In this document: positions 18,212 through 27,328 of the stretch, piece by piece
How the letters are laid out: every line of letters starts with the position of its first letter
How positions within the stretch are numbered: position 1 is the stretch's first letter
Source: Alteraurantiacibacter hainanensis
GTDB taxonomy: Bacteria; Pseudomonadota; Alphaproteobacteria; Sphingomonadales; Sphingomonadaceae
Reading direction: 5' to 3'
NCBI RefSeq assembly: GCF_036321025.1
Contig: NZ_JAZAPB010000002.1
Coordinates: forward strand, 186,001-250,000
DNA: 64,000 nucleotides
Made by a program: the position numbers and the translations under genes
The notes under the pieces: generated by a model
Databases searched by the model: none
Told to the model about the DNA's origin: nothing
What the model saw: the letters and a program-made list of their open reading frames with translations, nothing else

Positions 18212-19252
18212 ATGCCTGATTTCACAGCGATGTCGCTGCCCATGCTCGCCGCGTGGTTCCTTGCAGGTGCGGTGGCGGTCTATTTCCTGGGCCAGAAGCT
18301 TGCCCGCTATGCGGACCTGATCGCCCAGCGATCCAGCCTGGGCCATGCCGTGATCGGCGTGGTCCTGCTGGGCGCGGTCACTTCGCTGCCGGAAATCGCG
18401 ACCAGCGGCACCGCGGCGCTTCGCGGCGAAAGCGACATGGCGGTGAACAACCTGCTGGGCAGCGTGGCCGTGCAGCTTGTGGCCCTCGCGCTGGTCGACC
18501 TCGTATATGGAGGGCGCGCGGTCACCTCGCGCGTCACCAGTGCCAGCGTAATGGCGAATGCGCAGCTGGCGATCATAATGCTGGCGATCATCGCCTTCGG
18601 GGTCGTGGTGGGAGAATTCGCCATCCCCGTGCTGGGCATCGGCGCCTTCGCCTTGCTCACCATGCTGGCCTATCTGTTCGGGGCCTGGCTGCTGAGCCGC
18701 TGCGACGACAACGGCTGGCGGCCCGGGCGTTTTTCCGGCACCGATCCCGAGGCCTCCGGCGAAAGCGATATCTCGAACCGCACGCTGGCCCTGCGCGCCG
18801 TGCTGGCGGGCGCGGCGATCATGGTGGCCGGCACGGTGCTGACGCTGTCGGCCGAGGGCATCGCCGAGAACACCGGCACCGGGGGCGGCATCGTCGGACT
18901 CACGCTGCTGGCGGCGGCGACTTCGCTGCCCGAATTCTCCACCGCGCTGGCGGCCATGCGGCTGGGCCGCGCGAGCCTTGCCATCGGCGACGTGCTGGGC
19001 GGCAACATGTTCGATACCTCGCTGATCCTGCTGGTGGACGTGCTGCATCCGGAGGGCCCCGTGCTGACCATGGTGCAGCCTGCCTCGATGGCCGCCGCCA
19101 TCCTCGCGCTGGTGCTCACGGCGATCTATTGCACCGGCATCATCACCCGGCGCGGGCTGGTGGTGGCGCGCATGGGGCTGGACAGCTGGGCGGTGCTGAT
19201 CGTCTACGGGCTGGGGATGTGGGCCATACTGGCGGGTGTTTTCGCCCGTTGA
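18212..19252 (+). CDS. CaCA-family cation (Ca2+/Na+-type) antiporter
   Basis: A 346-residue inner-membrane protein with about ten helices in two inverted halves. Each half carries an alpha-repeat: GAVTSLPEIATSG near residue 52 and AAATSLPEFSTAL near 232, and the second is followed by GGNMFDTS. The acidic residues of these repeats bind the cation in Na+/Ca2+ and Ca2+/H+ exchangers. Which ions are moved cannot be told from the sequence. It stands alone between a terminator and trxB. Confidence 0.9.
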   Translation: MPDFTAMSLPMLAAWFLAGAVAVYFLGQKLARYADLIAQRSSLGHAVIGVVLLGAVTSLPEIATSGTAALRGESDMAVNNLLGSVAVQLVALALVDLVYGGRAVTSRVTSASVMANAQLAIIMLAIIAFGVVVGEFAIPVLGIGAFALLTMLAYLFGAWLLSRCDDNGWRPGRFSGTDPEASGESDISNRTLALRAVLAGAAIMVAGTVLTLSAEGIAENTGTGGGIVGLTLLAAATSLPEFSTALAAMRLGRASLAIGDVLGGNMFDTSLILLVDVLHPEGPVLTMVQPASMAAAILALVLTAIYCTGIITRRGLVVARMGLDSWAVLIVYGLGMWAILAGVFAR

Positions 19253-19327
19253 GAAGCGCAGCGGTTCGCTTGCACCGAATCGAGTGGCTTCCTACCTCGG
19301 AATATCAATCAGCGAATCGAGACAAGA

Positions 19328-20293
19328 ATGACCACCCATCGCACCCGCATGCTCATCATCGGCTCCGGTCCTGCCGGCTATTCGGCCGCCATCTACGGCG
19401 CGCGCGCCGGGATGGAGCCGATCGTCGTGCAGGGCCTGCAGCCCGGCGGCCAGCTGACCATCACCACCGACGTGGAGAACTATCCCGGCTTTGCCGACGT
19501 GATCCAGGGCCCGTGGCTGATGGAGCAGATGCAGAAGCAGGCCGAGCACGTCGGCACGCGCATGATGTGGGACACGATCGTCGAGGTGGACCTGGAAGGC
19601 GGCTCGCCCTTCCGCGCCATCGGCGACAGCGGTGACGAATACGTGGGCGACGTGCTGGTGATCGCCACCGGCGCGCAGGCCAAGTGGCTGGGCGTGCCGG
19701 GAGAGCAGGAACTGGGCGGGAAGGGCGTTTCCGCCTGTGCCACCTGCGACGGGTTCTTTTATCGCGGCAGGAAAGTTGCCGTGATCGGCGGCGGCAATAC
19801 CGCAGTGGAAGAGGCGCTCTACCTAACCAACCATTCCGACGATGTGACCCTGATCCATCGCCGCGACGAGCTTCGCTCCGAGAAGATCCTGCAGGATCGG
19901 CTGTTCAAGTCGGACAAGATCAGCACCCTGTGGAACAAGACCGTCGAACGCTTCGTGGCGGGCGAAAATGGCGCGCTGGCGAAGCTGGAGCTGGTCGATA
20001 CGGTAACGGGCGAGAAGAGCGAACTGGAAGTGGACGGCGCCTTCGTCGCCATCGGCCACGCCCCGGCGACCGAACTGTTCAAGGGCAAGCTGCCGATGGA
20101 CGAAAGCGGCTACCTTCTGGTCGAACCCGGCACGCCCAAGACCGCCATCCCCGGCGTGTTCGCCTGTGGCGACGTGATGGACCACACCTACCGCCAGGCG
20201 GTTACGGCGGCGGGCACCGGCTGCATGGCCGCGCTGGATGCCGAACGCTTCCTGGCGACGCTGGAATTCGCGCAGAAGGAAGCGGCGGAGTAA
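19328..20293 (+). CDS. trxB: Thioredoxin-disulfide reductase
   Basis: A 321-residue FAD/NADPH enzyme of usual length that reduces thioredoxin. It has the N-terminal FAD site GSGPAGYSAAIYGARAG, the redox pair CATC in SACATCDGFFYRG near residue 138, the NADPH motif GGGNTAVEEALYL and the C-terminal FAD motif FACGDVMDHTYRQA. It stops immediately next to the convergent enoyl-CoA hydratase-like gene with no spacer. Confidence 0.97.
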   Translation: MTTHRTRMLIIGSGPAGYSAAIYGARAGMEPIVVQGLQPGGQLTITTDVENYPGFADVIQGPWLMEQMQKQAEHVGTRMMWDTIVEVDLEGGSPFRAIGDSGDEYVGDVLVIATGAQAKWLGVPGEQELGGKGVSACATCDGFFYRGRKVAVIGGGNTAVEEALYLTNHSDDVTLIHRRDELRSEKILQDRLFKSDKISTLWNKTVERFVAGENGALAKLELVDTVTGEKSELEVDGAFVAIGHAPATELFKGKLPMDESGYLLVEPGTPKTAIPGVFACGDVMDHTYRQAVTAAGTGCMAALDAERFLATLEFAQKEAAE

Positions 20294-21061
20294 TCAGCCC
20301 TTCGAAAAGTCGGGCGCGCGTTTTTCCATGAAGGCCATGAAAGCCTCGCGCGCCTCGGCACTCTGGAGCCGCCGAGCGAAGACCTCGGCCTCCTTCATGA
20401 CCACGGCGGCGAGGGCATCGCCATCGCGCATCAGGGCCTTTGTCGCCTGCACCGCGCCGGGAGGCAGCGCGGCAATGCGGCGGGCGGCGGACTCGACCGC
20501 TTCCTGCAATTGCGCGACCGGCACCACGGCATTTGCGAGGCCCGCTGCCTTCGCTTCGCCGGCGTCCATGCCCTCGTTCATCGCCAGCATGGCGAAGGCG
20601 CGGGAATGGCCCACCATGGCGGGAAGCAGCTGGCTGGATGCAGCCTCCGGCACGAGCCCCAGCCCGACGAAAGGCGTCGTCAGCTGCGCGTCCTCGGCCA
20701 GCACGGCATAGTCGCAGTGCAGCAGCAGCGTGGTGCCGATGCCAACGGCCTTGCCCTGGACGCCCGCAAGCAGCGGCTTGCCGAAGGTCGCGAGCAGGCG
20801 GATGAAGCGGAACACGTTCGCCTTGGCTATGTCGCCGGAACTCGCGGCGGCAAGGAAATCGCCGATGTCGTTACCGGCGCAGAAGGTATCGCCCGCGCCG
20901 CGGATCACCACCGCCCTCACCTTGTCGTTCGCCTGGGCGGTCTCCAGCGCCTCCACCAGCGTGCCGTACATGGCGTCCGTCAGCGCGTTCTTCTTGTCCG
21001 GGCGGTTCAGCACCACCGCCATCAGGTTACCGTCGCGAGAGACCTCGATATGCTCGCTCAT
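20294..21061 (-). CDS. Enoyl-CoA hydratase/isomerase family protein
   Basis: A 255-residue crotonase-fold protein. The oxyanion-hole segments AGNDIGDF and GKAVGIGTTLLLHCDY are present. The two catalytic Glu positions of true hydratases are not obvious; VPEAASSQLLP supplies one acidic residue, so it could be an isomerase, hydratase or related enzyme. The start overlaps the tyrA stop (ATGA), making it the third gene of a hisC-tyrA run, although the family has no known role in aromatic amino acid synthesis. Confidence 0.85.
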   Translation of the reverse strand: MSEHIEVSRDGNLMAVVLNRPDKKNALTDAMYGTLVEALETAQANDKVRAVVIRGAGDTFCAGNDIGDFLAAASSGDIAKANVFRFIRLLATFGKPLLAGVQGKAVGIGTTLLLHCDYAVLAEDAQLTTPFVGLGLVPEAASSQLLPAMVGHSRAFAMLAMNEGMDAGEAKAAGLANAVVPVAQLQEAVESAARRIAALPPGAVQATKALMRDGDALAAVVMKEAEVFARRLQSAEAREAFMAFMEKRAPDFSKG

Positions 21062-21981
21062 TCGCTATCCTCCGGGTCGTGATCGTGGCGCCCGAAATCG
21101 GGCCGCGCGTCGTCCTGCCCCTGTTCGATGATCCGGCGACGGATCGCGCGGGTCTTGCTGAACTGGTCGAACATCATCTCGCCATCGCCCGCCCGGATCG
21201 CTTCGCGCATCATGCCGAGATCGGTCAGGAACCGGTCCATCATTTCCAGCACCGCATCGCGGTTGTTCAGGAACACATCGCGCCACATCACCGGATCGCT
21301 GGCGGCAATGCGGGTAAAGTCGCGAAAGCCGCCGGCGGAATACTTGATCACCTCGCTGCGGGTCACCTCTTCAAGGTCGCTGGCGGTTCCGACGATCGTA
21401 TAGGCGATGAGGTGGGGGATGTGGCTGGTGACGGCCAGCACCATGTCGTGGTGTTCGGCGTCCATCACTTCCACAGTGGAGCCGAGTGCCTGCCAGAACT
21501 CCTCCAGCGCCTTCACCTTCTGCGGGGGCGCGCCTGCAGGCGGAGTGAGGATGCACCAGCGTTGGTGGAACAGGCTGGCGAAACCCGCGTCCGGCCCGGA
21601 TTGCTCGGTGCCTGCCACCGGGTGGGCGGGAATGATCGTGTGGTCCGGCAGCACTTTCGCCAGGCTGCGCGCGACACTCAGCTTCGAGGAGCCGACGTCG
21701 CTGATGACGGCATCGGGATCGAGGCCGGGAGCGATGTCTCTCGCCGCTGCTTCCATCGCGCCGACCGGGACGCACAGGATGACGAGGTCCGCGCCGCGAA
21801 CCGCCTCTGCGGGATCATCCACGATCCCGTCGCACAAGGCCCGCTCCCGCGCCCGTTCGCGCACCGCCACGTCGCTATCGAACCCGGTGGTGGCGACACC
21901 GGGCAGATGCTCCCTGACTGCCAGCCCGATTGAACCGCCGAGCAGGCCGAGGCCGATAACGGCGACGCGCTGAAAGCTCAT
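21058..21981 (-). CDS. tyrA: Prephenate/arogenate dehydrogenase (TyrA family)
   Basis: A 307-residue NAD(P)-dependent dehydrogenase that makes 4-hydroxyphenylpyruvate or tyrosine. The nucleotide site is VIGLGLLGGSIG at the N-terminus. The substrate-binding block IIPAHPVAGTEQSGP and the TSHIPHLIAYTIVG helix with its catalytic His are typical of TyrA. It has no chorismate mutase domain. The ATG at 21981 (MSFQRVAVIG) overlaps the hisC stop by 4 bases and is preferred over an ATG five codons upstream. Confidence 0.93.
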   Translation of the reverse strand: MSFQRVAVIGLGLLGGSIGLAVREHLPGVATTGFDSDVAVRERARERALCDGIVDDPAEAVRGADLVILCVPVGAMEAAARDIAPGLDPDAVISDVGSSKLSVARSLAKVLPDHTIIPAHPVAGTEQSGPDAGFASLFHQRWCILTPPAGAPPQKVKALEEFWQALGSTVEVMDAEHHDMVLAVTSHIPHLIAYTIVGTASDLEEVTRSEVIKYSAGGFRDFTRIAASDPVMWRDVFLNNRDAVLEMMDRFLTDLGMMREAIRAGDGEMMFDQFSKTRAIRRRIIEQGQDDARPDFGRHDHDPEDSE

Positions 21982-23096
21982 CGTCGCCCCTCGCACATGG
22001 TGCGAAGGCGCTCGGCGATGTCGGCCATCTGCGCGTCGGTGCCGATGGTGATGCGCAGGGCCTGCGGCAGACCCTGTCCCGGCAGATGCCGCACGGCGTA
22101 TCCCGCTTCGGCTATGCCTGTCAGGGCGTCTTCGGCCGACAGCGCGCCTTCGAACAGGACGAGCAGGAAATTGGCCTCGCTCGGCACGGCGCGCAGGCCG
22201 TGGTTGCCCAGCGAGCCGATGGCATCGGCGAAGCGGGCGCGGGCAGACGTGTTGTGTTCCCGGCTGCGCTCTACGAAGTCCTGATCGCCCAGCGCTGCAA
22301 CGGCGGCACGCTGACCGCTCGTCGTGACGTTGAAAGGCCCGCGAATGCGGTTCAGCGCGGCCATCAGGTGCGGAGCGCCCGTGGCCCAGCCGATGCGTTC
22401 TCCGGCAAGCCCGTAGATCTTCGAGAAAGTGCGGGTGACCAGCACGTTCTCGCTGGATGCAGCCAGCTCCAGCCCGCCGTCTTCATTCCCGGGAGCGAGA
22501 TATTCGGCGTAGGCCTGATCCACCACCAGCAGGACGTTTGCGGGCAGTCCCGCATGCAGGCGGGCAAGCTCGCCGCGTGCAAGGAAGGTGCCGGTGGGAT
22601 TGTTGGGGTTGGCGATGAAGACGACGCGGGTGCGATCCGTAACGGCGGCCAGCATGGCATCGACATCGGCAGCGAAATCCGCATCCTCGACTTCCACCGG
22701 CGTCGCCCCGCAGCGGCGCGCGGCAATGTCGTAGACGGAAAAGCTGAAGCGACTGAACATCACCTCGTCGCCCGGCCCGGCGAAGGCCTGGGCAGCCAGG
22801 TTCAGCAGCTCGTCGGAGCCCGTGCCGCAGACGATGCGCGTCGGATCGATGCCGTGAAGTTCGCCGATCGCCTCGCGCAGTGCGGTCGAACCGGGATCGG
22901 GATAGGCGGCGGGCGAGGCGATCTTGCCCAGCGCTTCGAGCGCGAGGGGGGAGCAACCCAGGGGATTCTCGTTGGCCGAAAGCTTGACCAGCGGCTTGCC
23001 GTCCGCACCCGCGCTCTTGCCCGGCACATAGGCGTGGATCGCCTCGACATAGGGCTTCATCTGCGGCTTGGCGGTTGGGCGGCTTGTCTCGGCCAT
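21978..23096 (-). CDS. hisC: Histidinol-phosphate aminotransferase
   Basis: A 372-residue class II PLP aminotransferase of the HisC family, with KLSANENPLGCSP near the N-terminus, NPNNPTGT, the DQAYAEY block and the PLP lysine in TRTFSKIYGLAG. In alphaproteobacteria a HisC often also transaminates prephenate or 4-hydroxyphenylpyruvate, which fits the overlap with tyrA. I start at the ATG giving MAETSRPTAKPQMKPYVE; an upstream 43-residue extension would overlap the region just ahead of metX and lacks homology. Confidence 0.93.
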   Translation of the reverse strand: MAETSRPTAKPQMKPYVEAIHAYVPGKSAGADGKPLVKLSANENPLGCSPLALEALGKIASPAAYPDPGSTALREAIGELHGIDPTRIVCGTGSDELLNLAAQAFAGPGDEVMFSRFSFSVYDIAARRCGATPVEVEDADFAADVDAMLAAVTDRTRVVFIANPNNPTGTFLARGELARLHAGLPANVLLVVDQAYAEYLAPGNEDGGLELAASSENVLVTRTFSKIYGLAGERIGWATGAPHLMAALNRIRGPFNVTTSGQRAAVAALGDQDFVERSREHNTSARARFADAIGSLGNHGLRAVPSEANFLLVLFEGALSAEDALTGIAEAGYAVRHLPGQGLPQALRITIGTDAQMADIAERLRTMCEGRR

Positions 23097-23193
23097 GCGA
23101 AGGGGTCCCGTCAGTTTTCGAAAAGCGCGCATAGCCGCCATTTGCAGCGATTGACAGCCCGCTTCGCCTCGCCCAAGCCCGCCCGACGAGACC

Positions 23194-24300
23194 ATGGCCA
23201 CGACAAGCGCAATAGACTTTCGCACCCTTACGCTGGGCGCGCCTCTGCCGCTGGACAGCGGCCGTGAACTGGCAGGCGTGCAGATCGCCTACGAAACCTA
23301 CGGCGATCTGGCGGATGGCAGGGACAATGCCGTGCTCGTATTTCATGCGCTGACCGGCGACCAGTTCGTGGCCGGCACAAATCCCGCGACCGGAAAGCCG
23401 GGCTGGTGGGATCGCATGGTGGGCCCGGGAAAGCCGATCGATACGGACCGGTTCCATGTCATCTGCGCCAACGTGATCGGCAGTTGCCTGGGCTCCACCG
23501 GGCCATCCTCGCCCGATGCGGACGGCAGGCCCTTCGCCATGCGCTTTCCCGTCATCACCATTCGCGACATGGTCCGCGCGCAGATGGCGATGCTGGATGC
23601 CCTGGGAATAGAGCGGCTGCACGCCGTCGTCGGCGGCTCGATGGGCGGCATGCAGGCCCTGTGTTGTGCCGCGAATTTCCCGGAGCGCACCGACCGCGTG
23701 CTCGCCATCGCCACGACTGCCCGCCACTCGGCGCAGAACATCGCCTTCCACGAAATGGGACGCCAGGCGATCATGGCCGATCCCAACTGGCGGGGCGGAG
23801 ACTATTATGACGGCGATGCCCCGGCCAAGGGCCTGGCCGTGGCGCGCATGGCCGCGCATATCACTTACCTGTCCGAAGAAGGGCTGACCGCGAAGTTCGG
23901 GCGGCGCCTGCAGGACCGCGAGGCCAAGAGCTTCGGTTTCGATGCAGATTTTCAGGTGGAGAGCTACCTGCGACACCAAGGGCTGAGCTTCACCGGCCGC
24001 TTCGATGCGAACAGCTATCTCTACATCACCCGCGCGATGGACTATTTCGATCTTGCGGAAGAGCACGGCGGCCGCCTGGCCGATGCCTTCCGGGGGGCAG
24101 GGGACACGCGCTTCTGTCTTGTCAGCTTCGATACCGACTGGCTCTACACCACCGCCGACATGCGCGAGGTCGTGCACGCTCTGAACGCGGTGGCCGCGCC
24201 GGTCAGCTTCGTCGAGCTTTCGGCGCCCTACGGGCACGACAGCTTCCTGCTCGACGTACCCGCGCTCGACCGGGTGGTTGAAGGGTTCCTCGGCCGATGA
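23194..24300 (+). CDS. metX: Homoserine O-acyltransferase (MetX)
   Basis: A 368-residue alpha/beta hydrolase-fold acyltransferase that activates homoserine for methionine synthesis. The nucleophile Ser lies in VVGGSMGGMQAL near residue 149, the Asp in SFDTDWLY and the His in YGHDSFLLD near the C-terminus. Whether the acyl donor is acetyl- or succinyl-CoA cannot be told by eye, since both occur in MetX proteins. It overlaps metW by 4 bases and diverges from hisC. Confidence 0.95.
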   Translation: MATTSAIDFRTLTLGAPLPLDSGRELAGVQIAYETYGDLADGRDNAVLVFHALTGDQFVAGTNPATGKPGWWDRMVGPGKPIDTDRFHVICANVIGSCLGSTGPSSPDADGRPFAMRFPVITIRDMVRAQMAMLDALGIERLHAVVGGSMGGMQALCCAANFPERTDRVLAIATTARHSAQNIAFHEMGRQAIMADPNWRGGDYYDGDAPAKGLAVARMAAHITYLSEEGLTAKFGRRLQDREAKSFGFDADFQVESYLRHQGLSFTGRFDANSYLYITRAMDYFDLAEEHGGRLADAFRGAGDTRFCLVSFDTDWLYTTADMREVVHALNAVAAPVSFVELSAPYGHDSFLLDVPALDRVVEGFLGR

Positions 24301-24902
24301 CCCCGCCCGTCACCTTCGGCCTGCGGCCCGATCTCGCCAAGATCGCGCATCACGTGCCGCCGCGCAGCCGCGTACTGGATGTCGGCTGTGGCGAAGGCGA
24401 CCTGATGGAAGTGCTGGAAAGCCAGCGGTCCTGCGACGCGCGCGGCATGGAGATCGACGCCGAGGCCGTGGCGAAGGCCGTGTCGCGCGGGCTTTCCGTC
24501 ATACAGGGCGATGCCAATCGCGACCTTTCGGACTATCCGGACGGCGCCTTCGATGTCGCCATTCTCAGCCAGACGCTGCAAACCGCCCAGCGCCCCGACT
24601 GGCTGCTCGAGCAATTGCTGCGCGTGGGACGCGAGGCGTTCGTCAGCTTTCCCAACTTCGCCTACTGGCGCATGCGCCTTTCCCTGCTGCGCGACGGCCG
24701 CATGCCGGTGACGCGCCACCTGCCGGGAAGCTGGTACGAGACGGCCAATATTCACCACCTTACCGTCACCGACTTTCGCGAACTGCTGGAGGCACGCGGC
24801 GTGGAGGTGAAAGGCAGCTGGTTCTTCGCCAAGGGGCGCGAGATCGGTGGAGGAAACGCCAACTGGCGCGCCGAACATGCGGTTTTCCAATTGAGCCGCT
24901 AG
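24297..24902 (+). CDS. metW: Methionine biosynthesis protein MetW
   Basis: A 201-residue methyltransferase-like protein with the AdoMet motif VLDVGCGEGDLMEVL at residue 25 and the family block YETANIHHLTVTDFRELL. MetW works with MetX in methionine synthesis in many proteobacteria and may stimulate it. The ATG overlaps the metX stop, as is usual for this pair. Confidence 0.95.
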   Translation: MTPPVTFGLRPDLAKIAHHVPPRSRVLDVGCGEGDLMEVLESQRSCDARGMEIDAEAVAKAVSRGLSVIQGDANRDLSDYPDGAFDVAILSQTLQTAQRPDWLLEQLLRVGREAFVSFPNFAYWRMRLSLLRDGRMPVTRHLPGSWYETANIHHLTVTDFRELLEARGVEVKGSWFFAKGREIGGGNANWRAEHAVFQLSR

Positions 24903-24932
24903 CTGGTAAGCATCGCCCGATCCGGGGGCGAC

Positions 24933-25664
24933 ATGGCAAGAGCAGTTGCAAGCAGACCGAAAGCCGACCGGTGGTTCTTTCTTGCAATGGCCGCCTGGCT
25001 TTTCGCCGCCTCTCTCGTAGGTTTCGGCACGCCGATCATATGGCGGCTGTCTTTCCCCGGCGAATTTCCGCCGATGTCCGTGCTCGCCACGCTGCAGGGG
25101 CTGGCATTTCTGAGCTGGGTAACGCTTTTCCTGGTGCAGGTTCTGCTGATCCGGCAAAGCGAGCGCTCCCTTCACAAACGGATCGGCCTGGCGGCGACGG
25201 CATTGATCGGGCTCGTGCTGCTGAGCGGCTATTTCGCCGTCGTCGAGCAGTACGATCATGGCAGCAAGACCGATACTGTCGCGGTGTTCGAACTCCTCCA
25301 GACTGGAATGGGCATCGTTCTTGCGGCACTGGGCATTGCGCTGAACAGGCGTCCGTTCATTCACAAGCGACTGATGCTTGGCAGCGTGGCGTTTCTCGCC
25401 AGCGCGGGTGCGGAAGCGGCTATGGAGGTGATCGGGCTCTTCGTTCCGCCGGTCCCTTACGGCGAACAGGTGGCGATCGTCCTGCCGTTCATCGCGCTAT
25501 GCCTCTATGACCTAGCGATCTATCGCCGGCCATGGCTGGCTCTGACGCTGACGGGCTGGTTCGCGCTGATCCAGCTTATCGGGATCGAGCCGCTCATTCT
25601 CGACAGGCTGGGCGGCCGCTCGATCATCGACGGCCTGGCAGCGTGGATCGGTCTTGCAGCCTAG
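24933..25664 (+). CDS. Seven-helix membrane protein of unknown function
   Basis: A 243-residue integral membrane protein with about seven hydrophobic helices and short loops. The N-terminus MARAVASRPKADRW is basic. Conserved-looking polar residues sit at helix ends (SWVTLFLVQ, LLQTGMGIVLAALGI, IHKRLMLGS). I do not recognise a named family with confidence; the layout resembles uncharacterised DUF2306-type proteins. It converges on and overlaps the next gene by 4 bases. Confidence 0.7.
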   Translation: MARAVASRPKADRWFFLAMAAWLFAASLVGFGTPIIWRLSFPGEFPPMSVLATLQGLAFLSWVTLFLVQVLLIRQSERSLHKRIGLAATALIGLVLLSGYFAVVEQYDHGSKTDTVAVFELLQTGMGIVLAALGIALNRRPFIHKRLMLGSVAFLASAGAEAAMEVIGLFVPPVPYGEQVAIVLPFIALCLYDLAIYRRPWLALTLTGWFALIQLIGIEPLILDRLGGRSIIDGLAAWIGLAA

Positions 25665-26149
25665 AACAGCGCGGAACCTGCAATGGCCGACAGGGAAATC
25701 GCCGGAAGCATGCCCAGCAGGCTCGCGGCGAGAAACGCTCGCGCTCCCATCGGCGTGGCGGCGCATCCCGCGGTGACGATGACATGCGGCACACCGCCCA
25801 GCCTCGCGCCGACGACGTATAGCGGGCCACGGCGGGCCAGGTGATCCTGGATGCCGTCCAGTCGCTTGCCAAAGCGCCGACGCATGCGTTCGCCCAGCCA
25901 GCGCCGGGTAATCAGGAAGAGCAGGTGGCTTCCGACGGCACACCCCAGCGCGACGACCAGGATGCCGCCGAGACCGAGCACGAGTCCGCTGAGAAACGAC
26001 ATGGTGTTCACCGCGCCGGGCACCGACATGGCAACGAGGGAGGCCGTCACGGCGGCGAGCAGGGCGGGGAGCGCAAGGATACCCATCGGCATGGCGGCAA
26101 GACTGTCCAGCAGCGCCATTGGCAGAATGGATGAGATGAAAGCTTCCAT
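25661..26149 (-). CDS. VTT/DedA-like (TVP38/SNARE-associated) membrane protein
   Basis: A 162-residue membrane protein shorter than typical TVP38/DedA proteins. The VTT-like core is seen in VVGARLGGVPHVIVTAGCAA (Arg in a re-entrant helix), followed by GARAFLAASLLGMLPAISL. Family members take part in lipid scrambling or membrane homeostasis. The assignment rests on pattern similarity only. Confidence 0.6.
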   Translation of the reverse strand: MEAFISSILPMALLDSLAAMPMGILALPALLAAVTASLVAMSVPGAVNTMSFLSGLVLGLGGILVVALGCAVGSHLLFLITRRWLGERMRRRFGKRLDGIQDHLARRGPLYVVGARLGGVPHVIVTAGCAATPMGARAFLAASLLGMLPAISLSAIAGSALF

Positions 26150-26229
26150 GATAACTTAAGGCCGATTCTCCGAACCGGTTCCCGTATACCACACAAGTCC
26201 TGAAATTGCGTTGCCGGGCGGCAACAGAA

Positions 26230-27009
26230 TCAGGCTTCCGATCGGCCGTGGTTCACGAGGAGCACGCTGTCGTCGCGGGCGAGGCACCAGAGGCTGAGCC
26301 CCGCTGCCCGTGCGCGTTCCACCGCCATCGAGGTGGGGAGCGAAATGGTGACGAGCCGCGTGGCACCGGCCCGCACGGCCTTCTCCACGATCTCGTAGGA
26401 ACAGCGCGCACTGGAGAGGATGAAGCCGTCTCCGGCGGGCTGCGCCGCCGCAGCCAGCGCGCCGACCAGCTTGTCCATCGCGTTGTGCCGACCGACATCC
26501 TCGCGTGCGTGCAGGATCGCCCCTTTGGCAGAGCAATAGGCGGCCGCATGGGCTGCGCCCGTCTTCGCGGTCAGAGGCTGGTGGTCGCGCAGCCTGGCCA
26601 GTGCGGCGAAGATGGCCTGGGGGTCGAGCGGGTGATGCGCCGCGACCGGCGGCAGCGGCGCGCTGACCGCTTCCAGGTTTTCGATCCCGCACAGCCCGCA
26701 ACTCGATTCCGCGACGCGGGTCCGCACGCGCTCGGTCAGCTTCTCGATGCCGAGGCCGGTCAGCTGCGCGCGGGCGATCCATCCGTGATCGACTTCGGCG
26801 ATGGCGATGTCGGTAATGTCTCCGGGTGTTCGCGCCAGCCCCTCCGTCAGGGCAAAGCCTCGCGCGAAATCCTCCAGGTCGTGGGGGGTGGCCATCATCA
26901 CGGCGTAGGACAGGCCATTGTATTCCAGCGCAACCGGCACCTCTGGCACCCACTGGCGGGAGATCGGCTCTTGCGAGCCGTCGGCCGAGAATTGGGTCAG
27001 GTCGGACAT
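26230..27009 (-). CDS. fdhD: Formate dehydrogenase accessory sulfurtransferase FdhD
   Basis: A 259-residue FdhD/FdsC protein, which delivers sulfur to the molybdenum cofactor of formate dehydrogenase. The CGLCG loop near residue 104 holds the Cys pair, and ILHAREDVGRHNAMDKL and FILSSARCSYEIVEKA are the family blocks. It lies 34 bases after fdsD and completes the fds gene set, the usual place for this gene. Confidence 0.95.
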   Translation of the reverse strand: MSDLTQFSADGSQEPISRQWVPEVPVALEYNGLSYAVMMATPHDLEDFARGFALTEGLARTPGDITDIAIAEVDHGWIARAQLTGLGIEKLTERVRTRVAESSCGLCGIENLEAVSAPLPPVAAHHPLDPQAIFAALARLRDHQPLTAKTGAAHAAAYCSAKGAILHAREDVGRHNAMDKLVGALAAAAQPAGDGFILSSARCSYEIVEKAVRAGATRLVTISLPTSMAVERARAAGLSLWCLARDDSVLLVNHGRSEA

Positions 27010-27043
27010 TGCCAGCTCCGCTCAAGCAAGCGGACTTCGCCTG

Positions 27044-27328
27044 CTAGCCCGCATCCGAATTGTGCAGCTCGCCCGCCTTGGAAAAGTCGGTAGCGCGGGT
27101 CTGCGAACCCGGATTGCCCTGTTCCGCCAGATGCGCGATGGCTTCTGCAGCGATCGGATCCAGTCCGGAGCGGTCGCCGGTGAAGATGGCGTTCTTCATC
27201 CGGGGATCCCAGAAGCTCTCGATATGGTCCGCCGTCGCCAGCACCGCCTTGTCGTGGCCGATGGCCACGAAGTTCTTGGCGATCTGGTTGGCGAAGCGCA
27301 CCAGCGTTGCCTGGGTGTCCTTGCTCAT
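27044..27328 (-). CDS. fdsD: Formate dehydrogenase delta subunit
   Basis: A 94-residue FdsD-type subunit found only with NAD-dependent molybdenum formate dehydrogenases. Features are LVRFANQIAKNFVAIGHDKA at the N-terminus, then HIESFWDPRMKNAIF. It is needed for assembly or stability rather than catalysis. Its ATG overlaps the fdsA stop by 4 bases. A much longer open frame runs upstream through fdsA in another phase and is a shadow. Confidence 0.92.
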   Translation of the reverse strand: MSKDTQATLVRFANQIAKNFVAIGHDKAVLATADHIESFWDPRMKNAIFTGDRSGLDPIAAEAIAHLAEQGNPGSQTRATDFSKAGELHNSDAG

